A stretch of 64,000 nucleotides of DNA from Glebionis coronaria (lineage: Eukaryota; Streptophyta; Magnoliopsida; Asterales; Asteraceae): positions 310,001 through 374,000 of the forward strand of contig JANFOE010000587.1 in NCBI GenBank assembly GCA_025667525.1, read 5' to 3'. This document shows, one piece after another, positions 18,792-31,661 of this stretch (its first letter is position 1; each line of letters starts with the position of its first letter). The translations under genes were made by a program, and so were the position numbers. Below the pieces are notes generated by a model. That model made no database searches, was not told the DNA's origin, and was given only the letters and a program-made list of their open reading frames with translations.

Positions 18792-21700
18792 ATGTTTATG
18801 CTAACTCGAAATCAAGCAAGACGTGCACGTAAACGAAAGAACAAAACTCCCACTCCCAACAATTCTAGTGAGGAGTCTCCTATTGACGAACCCATTGTAA
18901 GAGAAGCACCAACCATGGCGAATCGAACTATGATGGAGTTACTTCAAGCACCCACCGAGGGTTATGGAGAGGCTATTGTGATTCCCGCTATCCTTGCGGA
19001 GAATTTTGAGGTTAAGACGGGTTTGTTGTCCATGATTCAAAACAACAAATTCCGTGGTGATGAGAAGGACAATCCACACAACCATATCCGCCAATTCAAT
19101 CGTCTTACCGCTACTTGCAAGTTTAAGGATGTCTCTAACGACTCGATTAAGATGATGCTTTTTCCGTATTCCTTAGCGGGGCCCGCTAAAATTTGGTTAG
19201 AGAAAGAGCCACCCAATTCTATATTGACGTGGAAGGATCTCGTGTCTAAGTTTGTGAACCAATTTTTTCCGCCCTCTAAGACTACGCACTTGAAAAACGA
19301 GATTTCAAAGTTTTCACAAGAGTTTAATGAAAGTTTTTCAACGGCTTGGAATAGGTTTAAGGAAATGTTACATGAATGTCCTCATCACGGTTTTTCCGAT
19401 TTGCATCAAATTGACACGTTTTACAATGGACTTAATGATCATGAAAGGGATTATTTGAATGCCGCCGCGGGTGGTAATTTTTTGTGTAAAACGGTTGAGG
19501 AAGCTTTGGTGATAATTGAAAATAGATCTAAGGTGTATAGTCCTCGTAGCACGTCTAGTGTTCGTAAGGCTTCGTCTTCGGCTTCACCTTCTTTGTCTAA
19601 TACCATCGATGCTTTCCAAATTGAGGCAAACTTGGAAAACAAGATTTTTGATAAGTTGAAAGGACTTTTGATTGAGTTTAAAGTTGGTGAACCAAGTGCT
19701 CCCGCTACGGTTAAAGCGGTTGAGGTTTCTTGCATGTATTGTGGTGGAGGTCATGATTTCTCCGAGTGCATTACCAACGGTGGTAACACTTCGAGTGCCT
19801 TCGCGGCCACGGGAAATTACAACCAAAACGGTTAAGTTTCCCGCTCTAATCAAATGACTCCACCGGGTTTTGGTTCAAATCAAAATGCTAACAACTATCG
19901 CAACAATCAAGTTGGTTTTAAGAACAATTACAACAAGGGAAACTATGGGAATCAAGGGGCTAATAATCAAGTTTCAAACAAAAATGATTTTCAAAATAAC
20001 AACAAAAGTTTGCAAACATTGAAAGATCTTCCAAGTGAGTTTGTTGAATATGCTAGTGGGAATGATGCTAGGTTTGACAACATTCAAAGAGAAATCATTA
20101 GCCTAAGATCCGAGTTTAAAAACGACTTGAAGAAAGAGTTGAAAAATGAGTTAGCCAATGAACTTAAAATCCACACCAACAAGATGGAAGGAAATGTCAC
20201 TAGGTTGCAACAAAACCAACAAAAAATGGAACAAGGGCAACATGAGATTAAACAAGAGTTGCTTAAGGCCGAGAAAAGGCAAACCGAAGCCATACTGAGG
20301 CAATCTAATTTTGAAGATAAAATCTCGTCTATGTTTGAGACAATAATGTGTAAACCGTCGTCAAGTGGTCTTCCTAGTAACACCATATCCAACCCTAAGG
20401 GTGAGATGAAAGTGATTACCACACGTAGTGGTAAGACACTTAAGGAGCCGATTCCTCAACCAATTGCTCCTACGGAGGAGGCAATTGAGGAAGAACCCGA
20501 GGTGGTGGTCCAAAAGGAGCATGTCCCAAGCCCACGAAGTACCGCTCATGCCACACCTACGGTTGACCCATTACCATCATTGGAACCCGAGATTCCAAAG
20601 GCTATGCCTACTATGCCTCAACCCACACCACCTTTGCCCTATCCATCGAGACTTAGGAAGGAGAAACGTCAAGAGCGCGACAATTACCAATTTGAGCTTT
20701 TTATGAAAATGTTTCGTGATTTGCACCTTAATGTGAGTTTCGCCGATGCTTTGGTCATGATGCCTCGATTTGCCGCTAACTTTAAGAGTATGTTGAACAA
20801 CAAGGAGAAATTGCACCAATTGTCTAGTTGTTCGTCGGTTTATCTTAATCGCATACCTCAAAAAGTCGGTGATCCCGGTAAATTTTTGATCCCTTGTGCA
20901 ATCCAAGACATGGAAGAATGCTTCGCCTTGGCCGATCTTGGTGCTAGCATTAACTTGATGCCACTTGCAATCTTCAAGTCGCTCAATCTTCCTAATCTTA
21001 CTCCTTCACTAATGTCTATCGAGTTGGCCGACCATTCCACAATTCCCGCATGTGGTTTGGCGGAAGACGTTTTTGTGAAAGTGGGGAAGTTCTACTATCC
21101 CGTAGACTTCATTGTTGTTGATATCCCCACGGATCCTCAAGTTCCTCTCATTTTAGGTCGTTCGTTTTTAGATACGTCTATGGCTTTGATCGATGTGCAT
21201 GCTAGAAAGATCACCTTACGTTTCAACGACGAGGAGCTTGTTATAAACGCAACTCAAAACTCTCAAATTTCTCATGTTTATTCCGTTGCAACCATAAACC
21301 TCGTTGATATGATTGACGTGGTTTGCGAGGAATTTTCACAAGAAGTTCTAGGTTTTGGTGATGAAGAAACTAGTGGCAATCCCACTATGTTGGATCCAAT
21401 TCTTGATAATTCGACACCAACCTTCACTCCATTTGAAGGTGGTGGTTTTACGTTGGAAGAATGCAATGTTCCACGTACTTGTGACGAAGACCTCGACAAC
21501 GATGAGGACTTCTCGATTATCAAGGATTTTCTTAACGATTTCCCATTTCCTCCGCCCGAGGAGGTTATGAGTATCGAGCCCAAATCTTCACTTGAGGAAC
21601 CACCTATCCTCGAGTTGAAAGATTTACCTCCTCACCTCGAATATGTCTATTTGGAGGAGGACGACAAGTTGCCGGTTATTATTGTGAAGGATCTTTCGAA

Positions 21701-24465
21701 TGATGAAAAAGCCGCACTTGTCGATGTTCTAAAGGCTCACAAAGGGGCGATTACGTGGAAGTTATCCGACATTAAGGGTATCGATCCCAAGTTTTGTACC
21801 CACAAAATCTTAATGGAGGAAGATTTCAAGCCAACAATCCAAAGTCAAAGGTGGGTGAACCCCAAAATTTACGACGTCATCAAAAAGGAGGTCCTTAAAC
21901 TCCTTGACGCGGGAATGATTTACCCTATTTCCGATAGCCCTTGGGTGAGTCCTATCCATTGTGTCCCTAAAAAGGGAGGGATGACCGTTGTGCCAAACGA
22001 TGCCAACGAGTTGATTCCCACTAGACTCGTGACCGGATGGAGAGTGTGCATTGACTATCGAAAGTTGAATGAAGCCACTCGAAAAGACCATTTTCCCTTG
22101 CCCTTCATGGACCAAATGTTGGAGCGTCTTGCGGGAAACGATTTCTATTGCTTTTTAGATGGTTTTTCCGGTTACTTCCAAATTCCCATCGATCCTCGTG
22201 ATCAAGAAAAAACTACGTTTACGTGTCCATATGGAACGTTTGCTTATCGTAGAATGCCATTCGCACTTTGCAATGCACCTGGAACTTTTCAACGATGCAT
22301 GATGGCTATTTTTCATGATATGATCGAGAAGACGATGGAAGTCTTCATGGATGACTTTTCCGTGTTTGGTGATTCCTTTACTTCGTGTTTGTCGAACCTT
22401 GAGAGAATGTTAAAACGTTGTGAGGAAACCAACCTTGTGCTCAATTGGGAAAAATGTCATTTTATGGTTAAGAGTGGAATCGTCTTAGGGCACAAGGTCT
22501 CGAAAGCGGGGATTGAGGTAGATCAAGCTAAGGTAGACGTCATCGCCAAATTACCTCATCCCAAAACCGTCAAGGGAGTTAGGAGTTTCCTAGGCCACGC
22601 GGGCTTTTATCGTCGATTCATCAAGGACTTTTCAAAGATTTCTCGACCCATTACACATCTTCTTGAAAAAGAGGCACGTTTTGTCTTTGACGAAGATTGT
22701 GTACGAGCCTTTGAGATCCTTAAGAGGAAACTTACCGAAGCTCCCATTCTTGTTGCTCCCAATTGGAACCTCCCCTTTGAACTTATGTGTGATGCTAGTG
22801 ATTACGCTATAGGGGCCGTTTTGGGGCAACATCATGATAAGCACTTCTTGCCTATTCACTATGCTAGCAAGACGATGACCGAGGCTCAACTTAAATACAC
22901 TACAACAGAAAAGGAGTTCCTTGCCGTGGTGTATGCATTTGAGAAATTCCGACCTTATCTCGTCTTGACGAAATGCATTGTGTATACGGACCATTCGGCT
23001 ATTAAGTATCTCATGGCAAAGCAAGATGCTAAGCCAAGATTACTTCGTTGGATTCTCCTCCTTCAAGAATTTGATCACACCATCGTTGACAAAAAAGGAG
23101 CCGAGAATCTAGCGGCCGATCATCTCTCTCGTTTGGAAGATCCTCACCAAAGTATTTACGAGCCCAAGGAAATCACCGAAACATTTCCGCTCGAGACACT
23201 TGGTGTAGTGAATTCTAAGCTTGACTCTTCTACCCCATGGTTTGCGGATTTTGCAAATTACCATGCGGGTAACTTCATCGTTAAGGGTATGACGACTCAA
23301 GAAAAACGAAAATTCTTTCGTGACGTCAAGTTCTACTTTTGGCACCGAAGCTTCTAACATCCTTAGAGCTTGCCATGAGGGACCCACGGGTGGTCACCAC
23401 GGTGCTAATCTCACGGCTAAGAAGGTGTTTGATGCCGGCTTCTTTTGGCCTACCATTTACCGAGATGCACAAGTTCTTGTGAAGTCGTGTGATGCATGCC
23501 AACGACAAGGAAAAGCCTCACAAAAAGATGAAATGCCACAAAATATCATTCAAGTATGTGAGATCTTTGACGTTTGGGGTATAGACTTTATGGGGCCGTT
23601 CCCATCATCTCGTGGTAATAAGTACATCCTTGTTGCGGTTGACTACCTATCTAAGTGGGTGGAGGCGAAGGCCTTGCCCACTAATGATGCTCGTGTGGTA
23701 GTTAAGTTCTTGAAAAGTTTGTTTGCTAGGTTTGGAACCCCTCGTGCTATCATAAGCGATCGTGGAACCCATTTTTGTAATGACCAATTCGAAAGAGTCT
23801 TAAGGAAATATGGGGTTACACATCGTCTTTCTACGGCTTATCACCCACAAACGAGTGGGCAAGTCGAGGTTTCAAACCGAGCTTTGAAGAGGATCTTGGA
23901 GAGATCCGTGGGAGAAAACCGACAAACTTGGTCAGATAAGTTGGACGATGCTTTATGGGCCTTTAGGACCGCTCATAAGACGCCCATTGGGTGCACTCCC
24001 TATAAGCTTGTGTATGGAAAGAATTGTCATTTGCCTATCGAGTTAGAACACAAGGCTTATTGGGCCCTAAAGCATTGTAATGATGATATGGAGACCGTGG
24101 GAAAACACCGGAAAATGCAATTAAATGAATTGGATGAATTGAGGGATATTGATTATGAAAATTCGTTGATTTATAAAGAAAAAACTAAAAAGTTGCATGA
24201 TTCTAAAATTAAAAACCGGGTTTTTAACATTGGGGATCAAGTTTTGCTTTTTAATTCTAGATTGAAAATCTTTTCCGGTAAGTTGAAATCCCGTTGGTCC
24301 GGTCCATTCACCGTGACTCAAGTATTTCCGTATGGGACCATCGAGCTAGCTCAAGATGATGGTCCTAACTTCAAGGTGAATGGACATAGGTTGAAGCACT
24401 ACTTTGGTGGGGAAGTTCCATCCTTGAACTACCTCGACCAAGTCACCTTCCCCAATGATAATTAG
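18792..24465 (+). pseudogene. gag-pol: Gag-pol polyprotein of element B, broken by a stop and a 59-bp deletion
   Basis: ATG at 18792 or 18798; the second is the position conserved in A and C. Gag has the core, zinc knuckle CMYCGGGHDFSEC and an A-like coiled coil. An in-frame TAA at 19833-19835 replaces a Gln codon present in C; the same frame then runs to 23357 through protease (DLGAS), RT (FMDD) and RNase H. At about 23342 it lacks 59 bp present in C, between copies of TTTGG, which shifts the frame just before the integrase zinc finger. Integrase continues in another frame to 24465 with its DD35E residues present. RT motif B reads PFALCNAP instead of PFGLCNAP, a further probable loss. Otherwise the protein is nearly the same as that of C. 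Confidence 0.93.
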
Positions 24466-24833
24466 TATTGAGGGGATCGAGTCGAGCTCATGACTCGGTA
24501 ATCAAAAACGAGGAGCCTCGTGGGGGAGTCCCATGCTTATCCTATGTACATATTATCGCTTTCTAATGTAGCTTACATGTGGGGATTTGTGCCCTTCCAA
24601 CCTTTGTTTCGTGGTTGTTTGTGATATGTGGTTTTTAGATCATGATCTTCACGATTGGAGCCTCTCGTGTTCGTTTTATGGGAGCACTCGATCGTTTGCT
24701 TTGGAGACATTTCTCAATATCCATGATATATCCTTTGATGTTCTAACCTTAGGTTTTTAGCACACTTCACAAACGGCTTTAAATTTATTGGTTACACCCT
24801 TTCCATGCTAGATTAGGCATTCGACTACGTCTC

Positions 24834-24902
24834 TAGTATGGGGGTGTTTGCACCCCTAGACTCGAAACATTGAGGACAATGTTTAACTTTAGTATGGGGG
24901 GG
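24834..24902 (+). promoter_or_regulatory. Hairpin and polypurine-tract-like repeats of element B
   Basis: TAGTATGGGGG 24834-24844; AAACATTG-AGGA-CAATGTTT 24865-24884; TAGTATGGGGGGG 24890-24902. Same order as in A and C. Confidence 0.7.
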
Positions 24903-26280
24903 TGAATAGATACTTGCCTTGCCAAACCTTCACGCGTTCCAAAGTTTATCGTTTTGTTTATCATTTTTGTTGCAAAATAAGGCTAAAAATGGGCCAAATT
25001 TTAAATTTTTCTCATGTTTTATAAGTGTTTGAAGACACGAATGTAGATTTTCCGATGGCGAGAATAAGAATAATTTTTGACTCGACCGTGCGTGTTGAGC
25101 ACTTAGCTTTGGTTCCTTAACTACACATTAGGCTAAGTCTCTTAAATGAGGACGAGAAATGATAGAGTTAATTATAAGTTACTATGCTAAACGTAGGGTA
25201 CTCGTATTCTTTCAAAAACTCATGTGTTCTCATTGTTTGCTTATTCTCCCTTCGCTTGTAAATATTTTTTGCTTAATAAATATTGATTTAGCGGTTTAGT
25301 TAGGATTGTTGGGTTTCTAGTCTTTTCTAGTAGCTTCCGTGTAATTAAATTGGGAAGACATTAAGGTATCGCCAGCGTCACGGTTTTGAAGTATTGGCAC
25401 CCGAATAATCGAAAGCTTCACCCAATAATAAGATTTCAAGTGCTCACCTAAATCTAGCAAACAATTTGAAAGCCCCACAAGGCCTAAAATCTATGCAAAA
25501 ATTTAAAGTGAATCAAGCCTTAATCTTCGAAGCTTTAAAGATCCAAAATTCGCCTTAGCGTGAGGATATACGTCTTTGGCTAATAAAACCACCGATGAGG
25601 CGGATAATAAAAGGCAAGGCAAGACCGAAGTCATAATAAAAGCTTCATGGCGAAGTTGAATAAAAGATGGAGGTAAACCAAAGATAATAAGGCCCTTCCG
25701 TTAGGGGGCGTATAAAAGTCTTGGTAATAAGTCTCATGTTCAAAACCGTTATAAAACCGTGTTTATCGATTCTTCTTGTCAACTTAATTTTTTGACATCG
25801 TTGTCTATTAGGAGGGGTTATTGATTTGATGGTATTAGTTACACCGTTAGGACTCTATTTTTAGACCTAAATCTCTATTATCGCATAAGTCAAACAATGT
25901 ATCCTCGTGAAACATTCAAGACAAAATAAAATATAAGAGATACAACTTAGGAATAATGGGAGGATAAGTACGTGATTAGGACATATAAGTAGTGTTAGCA
26001 TTACTAACTTATAATGACAATGATCTCGTTGCACGCTTAGCATGGAATTAGGGTGAAAATCGAGGATGATGAAATTATTTCTAACGAAGCATTCACGTGT
26101 TCTTATTCTATGAACCTAAACGTCCCATTTTGCGATGAAAATCATACATTATGTCTAAAACGCAAGTAGTAGTGTAGTGTAGTGTAGCTAGTTTATCATT
26201 TCAATAAAGTGAATAAAATAAATTTTGGAGATGCTTTGATACTTTATTCTAGCATTGCGTGAGGGCACGGCAATGGTTTC

Positions 26281-26291
26281 GTATGGGGGAG
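26281..26291 (+). promoter_or_regulatory. Polypurine tract of element B
   Basis: GTATGGGGGAG directly abuts the TGATGAG start of the 3' LTR. Confidence 0.85.
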
Positions 26292-27674
26292 TGATGAGAC
26301 TGCTTTTATACATAGTCTCATCTTCCAAATAGGGCTTAAAATGCATTAAATATCATCAAAATACCCAAATATATGCTTGTGTTTGTTGCTTGTGTATTTT
26401 AGGTACGGATATTAAGAAAATGACAAAAGATCACAAGAATCATGCAAAAACGAACACGGGAAACGAAGCCGCACAATGAACCAAGCCCTAATGAAGACTT
26501 TCCCAAGATCAACCCTTGAAGATTTGAAGAATTATGAAGAAGGGTCCTCCAATTATGAAGAATTGACACTTTATACCCTTGTATCCTCATAATTACAAGT
26601 TTGGTCCCTAAAGTTTGTCAAAATTACAAAAAGGACCCTTAACTTTGAAGATTTGGCAAGTTTAGCCCCTCAACAAAGCTAAATTGTCAACCAATATCAT
26701 CCACAAAGTCAAATATATCATGAAGTCCTTCAAAGTACAAGAAATGACAAGTTTGGTCCTTTGAAAATCTCAAAATTACAAAAAGGACCCTCAACTTTCA
26801 ACATTTGGCAAAAATGGTCCCTCAATCATCAAGACTTGGCAATTTCAGTCCTCCAAAATATCAATATTGCAAGTCTAGACCATTATCATTGAAGAAAATA
26901 CCAATTCAGCCCTTGAAGAATTCAAATATGGCAAGAAATACCCCTGATTTCACTTTGTAAAAGTTTTTGGGCCAAAAATGTAAAAAGGGCAAAAGTTGAC
27001 AAAGCTTATAAAGGCGTTGATAGAAGTTTGGAAGGGATTTGACAAGTTTTTGAAACATGGGGGTGTTAAGCTGGCAGACAAAGAAGTTACATAGACCACT
27101 CCCAAGCTGCCATGTGTCCCACTCACATTCTCCACCAATCACACTCCACCATTTTGCGATGTCACTTCCCACTCACAACCGGATTTAACTAATCTTTATT
27201 TAAATAAAGATTATGGCGCCTAACAACTTATTTAAATCCTTAAACAGATCAAATGGCTTGTTCTTCATGTTCTTAACAAAATTTGGGCTTTTGTTATTTA
27301 CTCAAAATTAGGCCTTAATTGTTTCCAGAATTATGATTAAGGATATTGTTGACTAAACCCAACCTTAATATATGCCACCTCATCAACCAAGGGTGCACAT
27401 GAAAGGTGCCCTGCTACACACTTTTGGGGATACTGCCAAAACCAGCCAGAGAATCAACCATCCAGAAACAAGCTTACACTTTAAGCTTTGTTTGAGCCCT
27501 TGGATCAAATTTCAACAGCTATCTCCTTCACATACGTCCAAGAATCAGTCACATGAAGCATATGAGTTCAAATTCAAGAGGGCATTTTTGGAACTTCAAC
27601 CATTAGGGTTTTTAGTTTTTAGCTGTAACTTAGCTCATTGTAAGGCTATATAAAGCCACTTAGGCCTTCACATT
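26292..27674 (+). repeat. 3' LTR of element B, first part
   Basis: 1383 bp matching 13808-15190 with about seven substitutions, then interrupted by element C. It resumes at 43974, which includes the TSD copy. Confidence 0.93.
27670..27674. repeat. Left target-site duplication of element C (ACATT)
   Basis: ACATT; second copy at 43974-43978. The uninterrupted CTTCACATTTCAG at about 15183 in the B 5' LTR is the empty site. Confidence 0.95.
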
Positions 27675-28449
27675 TGATTGTAGTCTTTTTGTACCCTTTA
27701 GGAAAAGGATGACAAAATAGTGGTAAGCGTTAAGTGTCGGTTTAGGAAAACCGAGCACCAATGACCAAGCAAGTTCGTTTCCCAAGGAGGCAAGTGCGTT
27801 GTGTTAAGGATTGATTTTTAATTTGTTTGTGATTATATTGACGAAAGAAAAGAAAGGAAAAGACGAATTACGCTAAAAAATTATACTATGACGTAAAACG
27901 ATCGAAATTGTAAAATGTGACGAAAATAACAAGTCTTCTAAAAATTACCAAAATTTTAATATAAGTTAAGAAAAATCTAATTAAACCAAAAGTGAAAACC
28001 AAATTTTGCAAAACCCTTTTAATTAATTTATATTAGTTTTTAAAGTTAATTAAATACCCTAAAAAAAATATTAACTAAGAAAAAGACGAATTTCAGTTTT
28101 TTAAACCCCAAAAAAAACATTAATTAGAAACTAAAAATATATATTAACTATTTAAAACTTTTTAAACTAAATACTTAATCAAAAATCTACTTTAAAAAAA
28201 TAATCTATTTTAAACTATTAAATAAAACCTATATTAATTTTGAATAAAGAGAAACTAATTTGAAAAAAAACAAATTAAATGAAATATATTATTTTTTTTT
28301 TCTTTTTATGTATAAAAACAGAATTTAAATAAACTAAGTAATAATTATTAATTAAAATCTAATTAAATTTAAACTTATTATTAACTAGTAAATCTGCCAC
28401 TAATAAAATATCCTATATTAATTTAATGTTGTAAACAATTAAACAAAAA

Positions 28450-28520
28450 GATTAGCTAGCCTGGTGGTTAACACGTTCGACTTGTATGCAGGAGGTCTGG
28501 GGTTCGAGTCTGTATACCCA
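28450..28520 (+). repeat. tRNA-like segment (A and B boxes) in the C LTR
   Basis: An A-box-like TAGCCTGGTGG (28457-28467) and a B-box-like GGTTCGAGTCT (28501-28511) are 33 bp apart, as in tRNA-derived SINEs. The mate is in the other LTR (40771-40825). I see no poly(A) tail or TSD, so it is an old insertion or a tRNA-like module. Confidence 0.5.
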
Positions 28521-28535
28521 CTCTTTTTATCACTT

Positions 28536-28641
28536 AGTTGCGCCGCAACTAGGTAGGTCTTGCGCCGCAACTAGTGTTGCGAGAGCACCTTGATCTGTAG
28601 CACCTTCAGTTGCGCCGCAACTAGTAGGTCTTGCGGCGCAA
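28536..28641. repeat. GC-rich palindromic repeats in the C LTR
   Basis: AGTTGCGCCGCAACT occurs at 28536-28550 and 28608-28622, the shorter TTGCGCCGCAACTAG at 28560-28574, and a half copy at 28631-28641. Each is a near-perfect palindrome in otherwise AT-rich sequence. The other LTR has the same cluster at about 40854-40955. Confidence 0.75.
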
Positions 28642-30431
28642 AATCAAACTAAAAGGTCTCAGACCTGGTGCTCCTCCTGTTTTCTTTTTTTTTTTTTTTT
28701 GGTAATGGTGGGCAATAGCACCCCCTTGTAATCTGAGCTTTTGATGAGCTTGATTCTTTTATGGACAAGCAAACCCTCACCCGCAGTTGGCGTGTGGGGG
28801 TGTATAACAGGCAGCAAAATCACGACACAAAAAAAAACTGAGCAAACAAGCAGGCAGATTGCATAAACGAGCAGGGAAGTAAAGAGCACTTAAAACAAAT
28901 AACACGCTAATCAAGTAATATTAAAAAGCTTAAACAGACTCAATGCTCACGGATTCGAAACAAAAAGAAACAGAAAGAACTCCAAAGATCTTAATCCTAA
29001 CGCGACTTAACCAATTTCAGCAGGCAACGCTTTGAACTCAAGCTAGCATAAATGCATACCAAATCAAAGCTTAAACTACGCAGGATATAAGGAGCAAACA
29101 CTCAACCAATTTAACACAAAAGGCACACAAATGATTGACTGAAACACAGACAAGAAATTTATCGTCGAGCAGGTTCAAGCACTTAACGATTACAAACCTA
29201 ATCAAAACTTAACTAAATAATTCAGAAACTATAAATCATTCAAAAAAACAGTAAAATCAATCAAATCCTAAGGCAATACTAAGCACTCAGCAGGTGACTA
29301 TAACGATAGTCAAATTAATGGCGTATGCAGATTAATACTAGCCTAAATTATGCAGGCACCCTAGATATGAATCCCGAACCGATTACACTCAAGCAGTTCA
29401 AACCAAATCATGCAAAATTAAACTAAGAATAAGAAAATGCAAGAAAGCTTTCATGAAATCTTTGAGAACCTATTCTATACCCAAGCACCACTTAAACATA
29501 ACACGATTATCACCCGCGAACAATTTTTTGCAGAAAAATGAAACCTTCCAAAAGACATGAATATCAAAACGCGAGTACTTTAGAACATTTAGACACAAGT
29601 TTAAGCAGAAACATACACGAGATCAATTAGCAAATTAAAGTAAAAAAAAAGGAAAGGAGAGTTGGCGATACCTGCCCTTGTTTACGTCCAACAAGGGCCA
29701 GCTAAGCTCCCCTGACCTCTACCAACAACTAGGTGAGGCAGGGGTACTTGGACAATAAAATGTTGAGAGGGTGTTCGTTGGGGTTCAACAACTGAACCGA
29801 AGACCCGTAATGAAGAAGGAAGCTGCTAAGAGAGACAAATTAATCCAAGAACTGAGTTCTTGGATGGTTAGCTCAACAAATAAGTAATATACTCGCTCTC
29901 GTTTCCAAAACCCTCTTTTTTTTTTCGAAAACTTTCACTTGCAAACGTATGGTTTTCTGAAAATTAAGGACGGGAACAATGGAAGAGAGTCGTCAATCTC
30001 ACAAGAGAATTGCCCTCACCAAGATACCCACTAAGGCTTGATATAAATTCTATATCAAGTCTTTGTGGTCATATCCCGATAATGGCTTGAAAACCTACTT
30101 GTGACCTTGCCAAAACTCAACTCAAGTAAACTTCAGGTCCAACTTAGTAAACTTAAACAAATGAAACCAAACTTAAATCGTAACTTTTATATTATCCAAA
30201 CTAAAATTAAAGTGCACTTTCCTTTGTAACAGATTAATATCGAACTTGGAAGCTAAAAACTTGTGACAACTTAAACAAATATCATAACATAAAGGAACTG
30301 AAAGTAAATTGGGAACTTGTTTTTTTCTTCACCAAACACTTAACTCATTTTCATTCATCAGAAAAAGGATTTACAAGGTTGTGAACTTAGGAAAAAAAAA
30401 CAAGAACTGAAACTAGCTAATGCCTAGTACC

Positions 30432-30440
30432 CTTTATATA
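30432..30440 (-). promoter_or_regulatory. TATA box of element C 3' LTR
   Basis: Minus-strand TATATAAAG; the mate in the 5' LTR is at 42745-42753. Confidence 0.65.
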
Positions 30441-31661
30441 GGGTTTACAAGAAAATTCTAGAAAGTGAAAAAAAGCTAACCCTAAATAACTGAAAATCCA
30501 GAAATACCCTCTTGAAGATTCGTATATAAAACGAATATGCTGGTCTTGATCCCTTTTTTGAATTCTTCTTGAAAATCATGTGATTGCTGAGCTGTTATGG
30601 AGGAATCTTGTGCGTTGGATTTGTTGTGGGCAATAAGCAAGCTCTCCAAATCGTTGATCTCTCTGGCACATCTTGTTTTCTTGTGACTGGGTGGGGTTTT
30701 GGGGACCAGGGGTGAGAGTGATGGGAGTTTTAAAAGTGGGTTTGGGTTTAATCCATGACCAATTTCTAATCTGGAGTAGATTAGGTATTAATTATGAACT
30801 TTGGATTTGGGGAAAAATTAGGGTTCATAAGGAAGAAGACGTGTGTTTTGGTAATGGTGTTTAAGGGGAGAATAAACAGAAACACGTTTAATTAATAAAC
30901 GTATTATATTTTTTTTGGTTTTGGTCAACCGGGTTGGGTGTTGGGTTGAGGAGAGGTGGCGGGTTGGTTTGTGGGTTATGGGTGGGTTTGGTGACGTGTC
31001 AATTTGTGACTGGAGGAGAGAAGTTATAATGTTTGACAGATTTGGCCCCTGGCCTTCCTTATTTGTTCATTTGCTATTTAAATACTCAAAACCCCTTTTC
31101 CTTTGTTAAAAACTTTCAGCACTTGTCATTTTTGGCTCAATGTTTTTGTAAACTTGAAACAAGGACCATTTATGCAATATCTTCATTTTCCAAGGACTGA
31201 ATTTGCCATATTTTCAATCTTCAAGGCTTTGACTTGTTGGTTGACTTCTTGGAGGACCATTTTTGACAATTTAGATTTGATGAGGGACTAAATTTGCCAA
31301 TTCTTCAAAGTTAAAGGTCCTTTTTGTAATTTTGACAAACTTTAGGGACCAAACTTGTAATTATGAAGATACAAGGGTATAAAGTGTCAATTCTTCAAAC
31401 TTGGAGGACCAATCTTCAATATTCTTCACATCTTCAAGGGTTTTCTTTGGAAAATTCCTTACTAGGGCTTGGTTCATCGTGCGGCTCCGTTTCCCGTGTT
31501 CGTTTTTGCGTGATTCTTGTGATCTTTTATCATTTTCTCAATATCCGTACCTAAATTACACAAGCAACAAACACAAGCATATATTTGGGTATTTTGATGA
31601 TATTTAATGCATTTTAAGTCCAAAAAGAACGATGAGACCATGTATAAAAGCCGTCTCATCA

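Larger units (their letters stand above)
24466..26291 (+). other. Post-pol region of element B
   Basis: Noncoding, closely matching the same region of C. It holds the hairpin and AGTATGGGGG set at 24834-24902. No env-like ORF is seen, although many Athila elements have one here. The polypurine tract GTATGGGGGAG is at 26281-26291. Confidence 0.75.
27675..31661 (-). repeat. 3' LTR of element C (minus orientation)
   Basis: In element orientation it starts TGATGAGACGGC (at 31661) and ends CTACAATCA (at 27675). It carries the TATA box (30432-30440), an AT-rich block (27980-28440), a tRNA-like segment (28457-28511) and a GC-rich palindrome cluster (28536-28641). Confidence 0.93.

Noticed and set aside
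24466..26291. Possible env-like gene after pol in B (and the same place in C)
   Set aside because: No frame over 60 codons with a signal or membrane segment in either element.
28450..28520. Functional tRNA gene
   Set aside because: A and B boxes are present, but no acceptor stem pairs and the region is repeated as part of the LTR.
28659..28889. 76-codon ORF ending in a lysine run in the C LTR
   Set aside because: The lysines come from an A/T homopolymer whose length differs between LTRs, so the frame is not stable.
30673..31554. Series of 62-68 codon ORFs in both C LTRs
   Set aside because: Antisense or overlapping frames in GGTCC-repeat and promoter sequence; no start context or domain.
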